DNA of 64,000 bases from Enterococcus_K sp051713825 (GCF_051713825.1 NZ_JBIOQR010000001.1:2852001-2916000); one strand, 5' to 3'; counted from the first letter of the stretch, positions 1 to 10,205 are shown. Notes: a model not told the origin generated them from the letters alone. Numbers and translations are program-made.

Positions 1-70
1 GTGCCCATCGTTTATTCGGATAATAAGAGTATGGGACATAACTCAAAAAGTTATGTCCCATGCTCTCTAT
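1..70 (+). repeat. 3' part of a dispersed intergenic repeat with terminator hairpin
   Basis: Bases 27-65 form a 16-bp stem (gagtatgggacataac against gttatgtcccatgctc) with a short A-rich loop. The same module, with the preceding CCGTTTATTCGG-like stretch, recurs near 23739, 30101, 50870 and 63739. It lies just beyond the 3' end of pepX and can serve as that gene's terminator. The element is cut by the window edge. Confidence 0.8.
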
Positions 71-129
71 TACTATCTATACTGCTATTTTTTATCTACA
101 GCCACAAACTCTCTGATTGGATGGAGCTT

Positions 130-2514
130 TTATTGAACAGGTAGGCTAATCTCAGAACCCTCAAAGTCCAACGTATAGTTAATCTCTTGATTTCCTCTAA
201 CGGTCATACCAAAGTCCGTACCGTATATAACTAGCCCAATTTGATGTCCTTTAGCTAAGTCATAAATCGTCGGTTGCAAGATAATTTCTACTTCAACAAA
301 TTCATCTGCTGCTAAGTCATCTGTTTTCCAAGGATATTGACGATTTTGTAGATTAATATGTCCTTTCGTAATCATTTTATGAGAGGACGTCTTGCCTAGT
401 TGAAACTCTTTTATATCCTCTTCTCGCCATTGATGCCCTAAAGGGAGTCCCTTCAGTTCAATGGTTGCGGGAACCTCTGTTAAGCGTTTTGTTTCTCCAT
501 AATCAACAAGTTGGGCACTTACCATCCCAAAATTAACACTTGAAGCAATTTTCAGCCTCAAAACAGGTTGCCCGTTCAACGTCACCATTTCTTCTAATGG
601 CGCTGTTTTTGCCAAATAACGATGCCCCTGCATAGGTCCTTCAGTTCGTTTTATATCCGCTTCCCATTTAGCGACATTTGTGGTGTAAGTCGCAAATTGT
701 TTTGCCTCCAACTGGTCTTTGTAGGTTTTCATGCCTGATTGTTTTTCTTTGGATAGTTGAGTCTCCCCCAAATAAAATGTTGCCAGCTTATCTGAACCCC
801 ATTCTTCCAATTTCTCCCATGTATATGCTCGATTATTTTTTTGAACAAGTATATTAGGTAATAACTTATCGGCTTGGTTATCAATTCCGTACAGCTTATA
901 AGATAACCAACTATTCATCATATCGTTAAAATCAATTGATGGCATATTATGAATATAAATGTGCTGTCCCTGATGTAAAATTAGTTTTTTCTCTACCGGA
1001 ACGTCTTTTAATGCTTCCCATAAATGAGCAACATGTCGTGGTTTGACATTCCAGTCGTTTAAACCATGAACCATGACAATATCTGCTTTGATATTTTTTA
1101 CATTTGGTAAATAATTTCTTTCATCCCAAAAAGTATTATAATCACCTGTTACTCGATCTTGTAATCGAGTCATTTCCTTCTGCTTTTGATCAAAAAATTC
1201 TTTCATCGCCAAATAGTCACCTGCATCATGCATTCGACTAAACGTTTCTTCGGCGAGTACATCCGCATCTTCACCGGGGTATCCTCCTGGCGCAATCACC
1301 AAGCCATTATCGCGATAATATTGATACCAATCAGAAATAGCAGCCTCAGAGATAATCGTTTCTAATCCTTCAACACCGGTTGTAGCGGCAGCTGTCGCTA
1401 ATGTCCCCAAATAAGATTTTCCGGTCATGGCAACTTTTTGGTTACTCCACCAAGCAGAAATTTCTATCCCATCTGTTCGGTTCGTAAATGCACGACGATT
1501 GCCGCTAAGCCATTCAATCACTGCCGTTGTCGCAATCGTTTGTTCGACTGAACCACACGTCTGAATCCCATCAGAGCCACGCGTTCCAATCCCTGCAGAA
1601 TAGACCGCAGCAAACCCTCGGGCTAAGAAATAATCGTTCAGTGCATAAGATTTTTCTCTCATAAAAGTTTCTGAGGCTTTTGTTGTCTGCCCATTGACCA
1701 TACGTTCGGCCGGTATAGCTTTCTCTACAGGAACAAACTGTATCTCTTCATAACTTCTCTCATTAGGTTCTTTTCTAGTTAATGGCACATTAACCTCATG
1801 CATCATTCGTTCCCCAGCTTCTGGATTAATTCCTTGGTTGTAAGGACTCGCTGTAAAAACACTTGGAACACGTAAGCCGTCATAAGTTTCTGACGGTCTC
1901 AAAATCTCAACCTTCAATAAATCTCTTTTTCCATCCTCATCTGTATCTAGCGGCGCTTCTACATAGACAACTTCTCGAATCAGCTTATTCGTGTCGAATA
2001 CCGCTTGCGCTTTCCCATTAAAAAACAGCGGTTTTAGTGGATGTCTTTTTGCATAAAATCCTCGACTTGCCAACAAATCCAAATAACTCAAACCCTTCTT
2101 GGTATGTGTATTCAATAAATAATACCAAGCTTCTATCACGTCTTCGTTTGTTTCAAGCGATCCTTTAACTGTAAATATACCCAGTTTTTTGGTATCTGCT
2201 AAAATAGAAGATACCTGAAAATCAATTCCCAATTGAAACTCCAACAGCTGTAACGCAATCGTATAGAAGATTTCTTTTGTCACAATCTGCTTTGAATTTT
2301 TGAAGTCAGCTAGGTTCAACTGTTCAGATGCTAAGAGTAATTTATATTTTTCTATTAGACCGGAAGCTTCTTGAACCTCAGGAAAACCATTTGAGAGAAA
2401 TGAAAACCATTGATCTGTTGCCGTTTTTTGTTCTTCATAACAATCAATTAGTTTTAATTCTTGAATCATCGTTTCGCGGTCTGTCGGTTTTAGGCTATAC
2501 TGATTTATTTTCAT
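130..2514 (-). CDS. pepX: Xaa-Pro dipeptidyl-peptidase PepX
   Basis: Cytoplasmic serine peptidase (family S15) that releases X-Pro dipeptides from the N-terminus of peptides; in lactic acid bacteria it completes the use of proline-rich peptides. The 794-residue product has the size of the family (about 760-790). The nucleophile is Ser367 in the motif GKSYLG, preceded by the oxyanion-region stretch GIGTRGSDG near 309. Asp and His of the triad fit the later motifs HGLNDWNVKPRH and HQGQHIYIHN. The ATG at 2514 is preceded by GAGGAG. It is a single-gene unit, with a repeat-derived terminator beyond the stop. Identification is secure. Confidence 0.97.
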   Translation of the reverse strand: MKINQYSLKPTDRETMIQELKLIDCYEEQKTATDQWFSFLSNGFPEVQEASGLIEKYKLLLASEQLNLADFKNSKQIVTKEIFYTIALQLLEFQLGIDFQVSSILADTKKLGIFTVKGSLETNEDVIEAWYYLLNTHTKKGLSYLDLLASRGFYAKRHPLKPLFFNGKAQAVFDTNKLIREVVYVEAPLDTDEDGKRDLLKVEILRPSETYDGLRVPSVFTASPYNQGINPEAGERMMHEVNVPLTRKEPNERSYEEIQFVPVEKAIPAERMVNGQTTKASETFMREKSYALNDYFLARGFAAVYSAGIGTRGSDGIQTCGSVEQTIATTAVIEWLSGNRRAFTNRTDGIEISAWWSNQKVAMTGKSYLGTLATAAATTGVEGLETIISEAAISDWYQYYRDNGLVIAPGGYPGEDADVLAEETFSRMHDAGDYLAMKEFFDQKQKEMTRLQDRVTGDYNTFWDERNYLPNVKNIKADIVMVHGLNDWNVKPRHVAHLWEALKDVPVEKKLILHQGQHIYIHNMPSIDFNDMMNSWLSYKLYGIDNQADKLLPNILVQKNNRAYTWEKLEEWGSDKLATFYLGETQLSKEKQSGMKTYKDQLEAKQFATYTTNVAKWEADIKRTEGPMQGHRYLAKTAPLEEMVTLNGQPVLRLKIASSVNFGMVSAQLVDYGETKRLTEVPATIELKGLPLGHQWREEDIKEFQLGKTSSHKMITKGHINLQNRQYPWKTDDLAADEFVEVEIILQPTIYDLAKGHQIGLVIYGTDFGMTVRGNQEINYTLDFEGSEISLPVQ

Positions 2515-3037
2515 CGTTTAAAACTCCTCTTTTTTCTTTTCCAGTATATTATGACGGATTGTCGTTTGATATTCAAAGAATTCTTTTTATAAATTCTGCG
2601 CCGCTTTCTTTTTCAGTTTTATATATGCGAATTCATGCGTGTTTGACTAGCAGCAGAGTGACAGCTTACTTAGACTCATTGGAAAGGTTGAGGCTGGTTA
2701 AGATAAATCATCTTCTATTCAAGAAACGTTATAGGAGGTATAATGTTCCTATGGGAAACAGGCGTAAGGATTTTACTTTTTTTGGTAGGTAAGATTAACT
2801 TGATAGTCAACAGCAAAGAAAGAGACTTCCTTTTATAATTTTTTTTAGAGTACAATACAAGGCATGATTGTTGCACTCTATAATAGAGAAGGATTCATTG
2901 ATTACTATGAGCCCTCACCATTCATTGAAGAGTCTGAGAGTTAAGCTCACTTTGTTCCTCAAATTTTTATTCATCTATAGCTAATCATATTCAATCCCTG
3001 TATACTGAATCATAAATAGTTATTAGGAGGGCCCGTT
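2515..3037. other. Intergenic region between pepX and the TrkH gene
   Basis: This 523-base gap holds the divergent promoters of pepX and the TrkH-type gene. A TATACT -10-like box lies near 3002, upstream of the TrkH start. A possible 31-codon ORF (2743-2838) is listed separately. An imperfect hairpin (about 2847-2879) follows a run of T residues. No known riboswitch was recognised. Confidence 0.4.
2743..2838 (+). CDS. Possible small membrane peptide, 31 aa
   Basis: ATG at 2743 sits 6 bases after a perfect AGGAGG. The peptide begins MFLWETGVRILLFLVGKINL and is hydrophobic in the middle with a charged tail (KERD), as in single-pass small proteins. There is no homology that I recognise. The same bases, GGAGGTATAATG, could instead be a -10 box (TATAAT), which would remove the reason for calling a gene. 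Treat it as a candidate only. Confidence 0.3.
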   Translation: MFLWETGVRILLFLVGKINLIVNSKERDFLL

Positions 3038-4438
3038 ATGAATCTCGGCCGTTTAGTTCGTTTATCTAGAAAACGAGGCAATCGCTTCGTTGCTAGTCAT
3101 TTTTCATCTATCCAAATTATTGTCTCTTACTACATACTTATGACGATTGTCTCAATGGGTCTTTTTTATATGCCTTTTTTTAGAGAACCAAACGTTTCTG
3201 TAAAATTTATTGATATGTTATTTATGGCAGTCAGCACAATCAGCGTGACAGGATTGACAACCTTTGATATAAACAGTGTCTTTAATGACCGCGGCGTGAT
3301 TCTTTTAGAGCTCTTATTTCAAATTGGCGGATTAGGAGTCATGATGATCTCGACCTTCTTTTTTATTATTTCAAAACGCCGTATCTCTTTAAAACAACGT
3401 CAACTAATTATGACCGATATGAACCAACCACGCTTGAGCGGTATCGTTCGAATGATTCGCATAACCTTAGGAATTATTGTTGGTTTTCAACTTGGCTTTG
3501 GTTTGCTTTTCTCTCTCTATTTTTATTTTAACCATTATTTTGATAATTGGGGAGATGCTCTTTTTAACGGCTTTTATCAAGCTATCTCAGCTGTTACTAA
3601 CTCAGGCTTTGATGTCACGGGAGAATCGATCATTCCTTTTGCCAATGACTATCCCTTTTTGTTAAGCATCATGTTCTTGATTTTCATTGGTGGAATCGGT
3701 TTTCCGGTCTTAATGGAAGTCCGCGAGTGGTTTACCTATCGAAAACAGAAGCATAAGCTGCCCTTTCGCTTTTCATTGTTTACAAAAATAGCGGTCTTGG
3801 CCTTTGTTCTACTATTCATTGTTGGAACTCTATTAATTTTCTTCCTAGAGAAGGATCATTTATTCTCTGGATTAAGCCCAGTAAATCAGTGGATGAATTC
3901 GATGTTCTACTCCATGACTACCAGAAATGCTGGACTGCAAATTCATAATTTACAGGATTTCCAGGTAACCACCTTAATTGTCTTTTCTCTACTTATGTTC
4001 ATCGGCTGTAGCCCAAGTTCTGTTGGGGGTGGCGTGCGAACAACGACGATTGCCATCATCGGCTTGTATCTCTTTTCTTTCTTAAAAAGTGAAGAAAAAA
4101 TCAATATTTTTGGCCGTCAAATTGATGACGATGACGTGAGGAAATCGATTGTTGTCTTTATGCTCTCACTGGGCATGTGCTTTTTCAGCGTTCTGTTTCT
4201 AACCGCAATCGAGGATCATTCCTTAATTTCGATTATTGTTGAAGTTGCCTCAGCGTTTGGAACAACTGGTCTTTCATTTGGAATTACTAGTGATTTAACA
4301 ATCGTCGGCAAGCTCACAATTGCAGCTCTCATGTTTATCGGACGTATCGGCATGCTATACACTTTATTGTTGTTTGTACCAAAAGAAACACGCGATTTGG
4401 GTTACGAATATCCTTCAGAAAAAATTATTATTGGGTAA
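3038..4438 (+). CDS. TrkH/KtrB-family potassium uptake membrane subunit
   Basis: K+-translocating subunit of a Trk/Ktr system in the cytoplasmic membrane. The 466-residue protein has the four M1-P-M2 repeats of the superfamily, each with a selectivity-filter-like segment: STISVTGLTT, AVTNSGFDVTG, MTTRNAGLQ and ASAFGTTGLSFG. Length and sequence fit KtrB-type proteins of Firmicutes, which pair with a cytoplasmic KtrA/TrkA NAD- or c-di-AMP-binding ring. No such partner gene is adjacent, so it must be encoded elsewhere. The ATG at 3038 has AGGAGG seven bases upstream. Sodium-coupled K+ uptake is the family role; the ion has not been tested here. Confidence 0.93.
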   Translation: MNLGRLVRLSRKRGNRFVASHFSSIQIIVSYYILMTIVSMGLFYMPFFREPNVSVKFIDMLFMAVSTISVTGLTTFDINSVFNDRGVILLELLFQIGGLGVMMISTFFFIISKRRISLKQRQLIMTDMNQPRLSGIVRMIRITLGIIVGFQLGFGLLFSLYFYFNHYFDNWGDALFNGFYQAISAVTNSGFDVTGESIIPFANDYPFLLSIMFLIFIGGIGFPVLMEVREWFTYRKQKHKLPFRFSLFTKIAVLAFVLLFIVGTLLIFFLEKDHLFSGLSPVNQWMNSMFYSMTTRNAGLQIHNLQDFQVTTLIVFSLLMFIGCSPSSVGGGVRTTTIAIIGLYLFSFLKSEEKINIFGRQIDDDDVRKSIVVFMLSLGMCFFSVLFLTAIEDHSLISIIVEVASAFGTTGLSFGITSDLTIVGKLTIAALMFIGRIGMLYTLLLFVPKETRDLGYEYPSEKIIIG

Positions 4439-4498
4439 ACTGACTGGAAAAATAGTCGTTTCGTACAGAAAAATAAAAATAGGAACACCAACTACGGG

Positions 4499-4790
4499 TA
4501 AGTCTGGAACATAATTTTTAAAGTTATGTTTCAGACTCTTAATATCCCAATAAATGGTGGCGCAGAAGGGACTCCATCTGCACGTTGTTCCGCTCTCAAC
4601 AACTTCTACGCATGAGACATGCTAGAGTTGAAGGTCTTCACTCCGTAAAACCACTTCGATCTCATCAATCTCTAAAGGTGACACACCTTAAGAATTGAAG
4701 GACTGCGTTTCGCTCTCAACAACTTCAACGCAGGTCACGTGCTGGAGTTGAAGGTTCGGAATTAAGCTCGTCTGTCCCAACCTCTTTTTT
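4499..4790 (-). repeat. Dispersed intergenic repeat, full-length copy in reverse orientation
   Basis: Read on the minus strand it starts with AGGTTGGGACAG (rc of 4768-4779), continues through two copies of a hairpin segment (about 4598-4638 and 4702-4755; caacttctacgcatg against catgctagagttg), then a stretch matching 50846-50870, and ends in a hairpin at 4500-4538 (agtctggaacataa against ttatgtttcagact). It fills most of the gap between the TrkH-type gene and murT, and its hairpin may terminate the TrkH transcript. Confidence 0.8.
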
Positions 4791-4982
4791 TTGCAAAAAA
4801 TAATAAATCCCGCTCAATGTTCCTTTATATTTTCATAAGAAAGCCCTAGTGGTAGTCCACATTTTTTTCTACTTATGTTATGATAGACGGAGCTATTTGC
4901 AATAATTAAATGTATATTTTGACAATCATTTTCCATTCAAAAATAGATGTTTATATAGAAAATTTTATCGGAGGTCTCATTC

Positions 4983-6332
4983 ATGGGGATAAGAAGTCAA
5001 CTGGCAATTACCGCTGGAAAAACAGCTCAGTGGGTACTAAGGAATTTCTTCAAAGGTGGCTCAAGTTTTCCTGGCACACTCGCACTTAAGATTGATCCAC
5101 ATATCCTTGATACATTAGCAAAAGATTACCAAATTGTGGTCGTTACCGGAACCAATGGAAAAACCTTGACGACGGCTTTAACAGTCAATATCTTAAAACA
5201 AGAATTCGAGGTCTTAACCAACCCCACTGGAGCCAATATGGTTCAGGGGATTGTTTCGACCTTTTTAGAATCTAAAACGAAAAAAGGCCAAAAGAAATTT
5301 GCGGTTTTAGAGATTGATGAAGCAAGCTTGAGTAAAGTTACTGAATATATCAAACCAGAACTTTTTCTTTTTACCAATATATTTCGAGATCAGATGGACC
5401 GTTACGGAGAGATTTATACTACCTATCGGATGATTGTAGATGGAGCTGCAAAGTCACCAAACGCCCCTATTTTGTGTAACGGCGACTCCCCTATTTTTAA
5501 TTCTGTAGAAACGATCAATCCGCGAAAATATTACGGCTTTAATCATGAAGAGCCTAGAGAACAGATGGCTCATTACAATACAGATGGGGTTCTTTGCCCA
5601 AAATGTCAGCATATCCTTCACTACAAGATGATTACGTATGCCAACTTAGGCGATTACTATTGTCCTAATTGTGACTTTCGTAGACCTGCCCTTGACTATC
5701 AGTTAACTAAGATGGTCGCGATGGACAACACTTCCGCCGATTTTATCATCGATGGAACGGAATACGGCATTGAGGTTGGTGGGATGTACAATGTCTATAA
5801 CGCTCTTTCAGCTGCTGCTGTTGCTGAATACTACGGTGTCTCAGCAGAAAAAATCCGCCAAGGTCTCAGCTACGATGAAAAAGTGTTTGGTCGACAAGAA
5901 GTTATCGATATTGCTGGTAAAAAATGTACCCTAGTACTTGTAAAAAACCCAGTTGGACTAAATCAAGTTATCGATATGATAGGCTTGGCACCTTACTCAT
6001 TCTCATTAGTTTGCCTATTAAATGCTAACTACGCAGATGGCATTGATGTTAGTTGGATTTGGGACGGCAATCATGAAGCTTTTGCCGATATGGATATTCC
6101 AGCCGTTCTAGCAGGTGGCGATCGTCATAAAGACATGGCCTTACGCTTAAAGGTTGCCGGAATTTCTGAAGACCAATTAACGGAAACCAAAGATTTAATT
6201 GAAGTGATTGAAGATATCAAACAGTTACCTACTGAACACGTCTACATCCTTGCTACGTATACAGCCGTTTTACAATTAAGAAAAGAGCTGGCAAACCAAG
6301 GCTATATCAAAGGAGGAATGGATCGTGGCTAA
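4983..6332 (+). CDS. murT: Lipid II isoglutaminyl synthase, glutamine-activating ligase subunit MurT
   Basis: With GatD it amidates the D-glutamate of the lipid II stem peptide to D-isoglutamine, a step needed for efficient transpeptidation in many Gram-positives. The 449-residue protein has a Mur-ligase central domain with the ATP loop GTNGKT (56-61), an inserted zinc-ribbon with Cys205, Cys208, Cys227 and Cys230, and a C-terminal DUF1727 domain. The zinc-ribbon cysteines are typical of MurT. The ATG at 4983 follows a GGAGG. Its stop overlaps the gatD start by 8 bases, so the two are translationally coupled. Confidence 0.97.
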   Translation: MGIRSQLAITAGKTAQWVLRNFFKGGSSFPGTLALKIDPHILDTLAKDYQIVVVTGTNGKTLTTALTVNILKQEFEVLTNPTGANMVQGIVSTFLESKTKKGQKKFAVLEIDEASLSKVTEYIKPELFLFTNIFRDQMDRYGEIYTTYRMIVDGAAKSPNAPILCNGDSPIFNSVETINPRKYYGFNHEEPREQMAHYNTDGVLCPKCQHILHYKMITYANLGDYYCPNCDFRRPALDYQLTKMVAMDNTSADFIIDGTEYGIEVGGMYNVYNALSAAAVAEYYGVSAEKIRQGLSYDEKVFGRQEVIDIAGKKCTLVLVKNPVGLNQVIDMIGLAPYSFSLVCLLNANYADGIDVSWIWDGNHEAFADMDIPAVLAGGDRHKDMALRLKVAGISEDQLTETKDLIEVIEDIKQLPTEHVYILATYTAVLQLRKELANQGYIKGGMDRG

Positions 6333-7014
6333 TTATGAGTTAACAATCGCTCATTTATATGGGAATTTATTAAACACTTATGGCGATAACGGCAATCTAT
6401 TGATGCTAAACTACTACGCAAAAAAGATGGGCATAAGCTTCCAGTCTGAAGTCGTCAGTATTCATGAGCCCTTCAATGCAAAAAAGTATGATTTAGTTTT
6501 TTTTGGTGGCGGACAAGACTTTGAACAAGTGATTGTTTCAAAAGATATCCAAGAGAAAAAAGAAGACTTGATTGAATATATCGAAAACGATGGCGTCATG
6601 CTAGCAATCTGTGGCGGTTATCAGCTACTGGGCCATTACTATATGGGTGCACATGGCGAAAAGATTAGCGGGATTGGCGCACTTGACCACTATACGTTGA
6701 GTCAAGAGAACAACCGTTTTATTGGGGATATCGAGATATACAATGAAGAATTTGATGAGACTTATTATGGATTTGAAAATCATAATGGTCGGACCTTTTT
6801 AGGTAAAGGAGAACGCCCTCTTGGTAAAGTCATCGAAGGCCACGGCAACAACGGGGAAGATCAATCAGAAGGCGTCATTTACAAAAACGTTTATGGTTCC
6901 TACTTTCACGGACCTATCCTTTCACGTAACGAACAACTGGCCATTCGTTTACTTAAACTGGCTCTAGAAAAAAAATACGGGCAAAAGCTAGACTTGCCAG
7001 AAGAATTTAAATAA
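6325..7014 (+). CDS. gatD: Lipid II isoglutaminyl synthase, glutaminase subunit GatD
   Basis: Class I glutamine amidotransferase that supplies ammonia to MurT. The 229 residues contain the nucleophile Cys96 in AICGGYQ and the catalytic His195 in GSYFHGP, the cobyric-acid-synthase-like glutaminase pattern. The start is GTG at 6325, with AGGAGG inside the end of murT. The genes overlap by 8 bases, as in other Firmicutes murT-gatD operons. A strong bidirectional terminator follows at 7019-7072. Confidence 0.97.
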   Translation: MANYELTIAHLYGNLLNTYGDNGNLLMLNYYAKKMGISFQSEVVSIHEPFNAKKYDLVFFGGGQDFEQVIVSKDIQEKKEDLIEYIENDGVMLAICGGYQLLGHYYMGAHGEKISGIGALDHYTLSQENNRFIGDIEIYNEEFDETYYGFENHNGRTFLGKGERPLGKVIEGHGNNGEDQSEGVIYKNVYGSYFHGPILSRNEQLAIRLLKLALEKKYGQKLDLPEEFK

Positions 7015-7018
7015 GCAC

Positions 7019-7072
7019 AAAAAATAGCTATCTCTTTTGTTGGGCTAACCAACGAAAATGATAGCTATTTTT
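7019..7072. terminator. Bidirectional intrinsic terminator between gatD and the alpha-galactosidase gene
   Basis: The arms aaaaatagctatc and gatagctattttt enclose a second stem (ttttgttgg against ccaacgaaaa). A/T runs on both sides suit the two convergent genes. Confidence 0.85.
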
Positions 7073-7092
7073 AACTTTCTAATGACTTCTAA

Positions 7093-9291
7093 CTAAAATG
7101 AATCTATTCGATTTATTTCAATGATTTTACTTTGAAAATCTCCAAACAGCTCTTCATTTAAATAGAGACCAAACTTCATAAGCTCATCTCCTGTATACGT
7201 CTGTTCTTGGATTTGATAAACGGCTGATTCTTGCAGCCCTTTTAGTTTAACCTTTATAAATGGTTTATTGGCGTTTGCTAGAATCTCAAAGAAAAATAGA
7301 ATAGCTTTTGATTTTTCCTCGTTTACAAAAACCCAAGAGGCATGATTGGATTCAAAAGGACTTAATAACCGATAAAAATCACCAAACTGAAGCAGCTGTC
7401 TATTCTTTTTGTACCACTGAAGGTATTCTGCAATTTTGTCAATGTCAACGGATGATTCTTTCTCCAAATCAATCATTAGACCAAAATTGGCTGACATCGC
7501 GACTGCTGCTCTCGTATCTAGTGGTGTGATTCTTCCTACTTGATGATTTGGAACAGCGGACAAATGAGCGCAAGTCATGACAGATGGGAAAATTAAGCTA
7601 TTTCCATATTGAATTTTTAAGCGTTCCACAGCATCTGTATTATCACTTACCCAGCTTTGAGGCATGTAATAGACCATCCCTGGATCAAATCGCCCACCAC
7701 CACCTGAACAGTTTTCAAAAAGGATCGTAGGATATCGATTGGTTAACTTTTCCAAAAATTCATAGAGCCCCAAAATATAGCGATGGCTCGTTTCCATTTG
7801 TTGGTCAGTCTCCCTTAAGACAGAAGCTACCTCTGTCATATTTCGATTCATATCCCATTTAATATAATCAATCGGCACATTATCCAGAATTTGTGTCACT
7901 TGACGATAAATTTCTTCCCGAACTTCACTTCGACTGAAATCCAAAACATATTGATTTCGCCCAATTGATGAAGGATAATCGGTCACATGTAAATGCCAAT
8001 CCGGATGCTGTTCAAACAGTTGACTGTTTTCTGAAATCATTTCTGGCTCAAACCACAAACCAAATTTTAATCCTTCTGCTTGAATTTTTTTTGCGAGCTG
8101 TTTTAAGCCGCCAGGAAGTTTTTTCTTATCAACTATCCAGTCTCCTAGAGAAGTTGTATCTGAGTTTCTCCCCTCAAACCAACCATCATCGAGCACAAAT
8201 AATTCCACACCTAACTTCTGAGCCTTCTGTGTGAACGCAAGCAACTTTTCTTCCGTAAAATCAAAATAAGTAGATTCCCAATTATTAATCAATATTGGCC
8301 GTTCTTGATACTTATGAAACCCTCTTGCCAGGCGTTCACGATACAGTTTGTGAAAAGTCGAAGACAAGCTATTTAACCCCTTATTTGAATAGACACAAAC
8401 CACTTCTGGTGTCTGAAATATCTCGTTTGCACCTAGTTTCCAACTAAAGTTATGATCATTTATCCCAATTAAAACTCTGGTCTGTTCAAAGAAACTGAAT
8501 TCTGTCGCCATCTTGAAATTCCCACTATAGACAAAGTGAAATCCATAAACCTCGCCAGAATGTTCATTTGCCTCAGGTCTCATCAGAGCCATAAATGGTT
8601 GCTGCATGACACTACTTGCCCCACGCTTACTATCAAGCACGTGAACTCCCATAGAAAGTCGGTCTCTCTTTAATTGTTTTTCATTCGCCCATGCTCCGGG
8701 AAGCTGTAGTAAATCAAAATTAGCATCTGGTAAATCTAGGCAGCTACTCAAGGCTTTATTTATATAGAGGACTTGATTGCCCATGTTTTGGTATCGTATC
8801 GATTTGGTAATCACACTTCTCTTGGCAAAGATGGTATAAGAAAGAACCGCTTTTAACTGACGTTTTGCATCAATCATTGTTATCTCGAGTGTCTCTGCTT
8901 CCTCATCGTCTTCAACATAAGTTGCCGGAAGACCATCGAGAGCCTTTTTCCCTTGAAAAATCGTGTGCTCAAGATAGCTGAACCCGACAGCTTTTGTCCC
9001 ATCGCAAAAGGTAAAGGCACAAATCGATTCTCGATAGTCCCCAGTATCATAGCCTGGAATTTCTTGCAGGGCTGAGTCAAGTGAGAACCCTCTATCTGGC
9101 CAGTCTTTCGGATTTGGCGAAAAAGATGAGCGGTCTTTTAGGGGATAAGGCAAACTCTGGGTAAACGCTTGAATCCGTTCACCAAAGTAGGTCTGCAAAA
9201 GATACGTCCCTCTATATAGCTCCATAACGTAGCTAATTGATTCGTTGAACAAATGGAATTGTCTCTTATTTTCATCAAAATGAATCGTCAT
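7093..9291 (-). CDS. Alpha-galactosidase, GH36
   Basis: Retaining exo-alpha-galactosidase that removes galactose from melibiose, raffinose or similar alpha-galactosides in the cytoplasm. The 732-residue length matches GH36 subgroup I enzymes. The expected nucleophile is Asp480 in the motif KWDMNR, and the acid/base Asp550 in SDNTDAVERL. The N-terminal 300 residues form the beta-supersandwich domain. The ATG at 9291 follows AAAGGGG. It is the last gene of a run with sugar ABC permeases, a binding protein and an aldose epimerase, so it probably acts on the imported sugar. It has no signal peptide. Confidence 0.95.
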   Translation of the reverse strand: MTIHFDENKRQFHLFNESISYVMELYRGTYLLQTYFGERIQAFTQSLPYPLKDRSSFSPNPKDWPDRGFSLDSALQEIPGYDTGDYRESICAFTFCDGTKAVGFSYLEHTIFQGKKALDGLPATYVEDDEEAETLEITMIDAKRQLKAVLSYTIFAKRSVITKSIRYQNMGNQVLYINKALSSCLDLPDANFDLLQLPGAWANEKQLKRDRLSMGVHVLDSKRGASSVMQQPFMALMRPEANEHSGEVYGFHFVYSGNFKMATEFSFFEQTRVLIGINDHNFSWKLGANEIFQTPEVVCVYSNKGLNSLSSTFHKLYRERLARGFHKYQERPILINNWESTYFDFTEEKLLAFTQKAQKLGVELFVLDDGWFEGRNSDTTSLGDWIVDKKKLPGGLKQLAKKIQAEGLKFGLWFEPEMISENSQLFEQHPDWHLHVTDYPSSIGRNQYVLDFSRSEVREEIYRQVTQILDNVPIDYIKWDMNRNMTEVASVLRETDQQMETSHRYILGLYEFLEKLTNRYPTILFENCSGGGGRFDPGMVYYMPQSWVSDNTDAVERLKIQYGNSLIFPSVMTCAHLSAVPNHQVGRITPLDTRAAVAMSANFGLMIDLEKESSVDIDKIAEYLQWYKKNRQLLQFGDFYRLLSPFESNHASWVFVNEEKSKAILFFFEILANANKPFIKVKLKGLQESAVYQIQEQTYTGDELMKFGLYLNEELFGDFQSKIIEINRIDSF

Positions 9292-9305
9292 ATCATCGTT
9301 CCCCT

Positions 9306-10184
9306 TTACTCTTTTGATCCAGTAGAAGCAATTCCTTGGATAAATTGCTTTTGGAAAATAAAATATAAAATTAACATTGGAATGGTGGCAATGACAGAAC
9401 CTGCCATTAATTGTGGATAATTGGTGGTATATTGTCCTTGTAGTAGAGCTAGACCTGCAGACAACGGCATTTTATCCGGAGACATATTAATGATCAACGG
9501 CCACATTAAATCTTTCCATGAGAACAGTGCTGTAAATATCCCCACCGAAATTAATGGTGCCTTAGCCAAGGGTAGCATCACTCTTACAAACATTTGGCCG
9601 TAATTACAGCCGTCTAAAATTGCGGCTTCCTCGATTTCTTCTGGAATCGTCATAAAAAATTGCCGCATTAAAAACGTTCCAAATGTACTGGCAATTCCTG
9701 GGATAATTAGAGCGGTTATCGTATTGGCTAAGCCTAATTTTGACATCAATAAATATTGAGGTAAAACAAAAACTTGTCCTGGAACCATCATTGGTAAAAG
9801 AACGATTAAAAATAAAATATTCATTCCTTTAATCCGAATTCTGGCAAATGCGTAACCCGCCATTGCACTGAACAGGACTGAAAAGAGCACACGAAAGATA
9901 ATCATTAACCCTGTGTTTATGAAAAAATGTCCAAATGGGAGTGCTTCCCAAACGCTTTTGTAATTTGCTGTATCAAATTTATTTGGCAGGATGTTTGGCG
10001 GAAATTGTAGCGATTCAGATAATGTTTTGAATGATGTTAACACGCTCCATACAAAAGGCAAGAGCATGACAAACGAACCTAAAATTAAACAAATATAGAT
10101 AACTAATAAACCCTTATTTCTCTGTTTTTTCTTTGGCTTTTGTTTCCTATCTACCGTAGTTGTGGTTACTTTTGTTGCTTCCAT
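9306..10184 (-). CDS. Carbohydrate ABC transporter permease (MsmG/MalG type)
   Basis: Inner permease half of a CUT1-type sugar importer, 292 residues with six predicted membrane segments. The EAA loop reads EEIEEAAILDGCNYGQMFVRV, about residues 189-209, and would dock the ATPase. It lies 21 bases downstream of the partner permease gene and 14 bases upstream of the alpha-galactosidase gene, in one operon. Family knowledge suggests uptake of alpha-galactosides such as raffinose or melibiose. The substrate is inferred from context only. Confidence 0.93.
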   Translation of the reverse strand: MEATKVTTTTVDRKQKPKKKQRNKGLLVIYICLILGSFVMLLPFVWSVLTSFKTLSESLQFPPNILPNKFDTANYKSVWEALPFGHFFINTGLMIIFRVLFSVLFSAMAGYAFARIRIKGMNILFLIVLLPMMVPGQVFVLPQYLLMSKLGLANTITALIIPGIASTFGTFLMRQFFMTIPEEIEEAAILDGCNYGQMFVRVMLPLAKAPLISVGIFTALFSWKDLMWPLIINMSPDKMPLSAGLALLQGQYTTNYPQLMAGSVIATIPMLILYFIFQKQFIQGIASTGSKE

Positions 10185-10205
10185 TACTCTTCTCCTCGTT
10201 TCTAT

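Noticed and set aside
2328..2792. 154-codon plus-strand frame overlapping pepX
   Set aside because: Nearly half lies antisense inside pepX, there is no ribosome binding site at its start, and the composition is not protein-like.
2847..2879. Riboswitch in the TrkH leader (c-di-AMP type)
   Set aside because: Only one weak hairpin is present; none of the conserved ydaO-type elements could be found.
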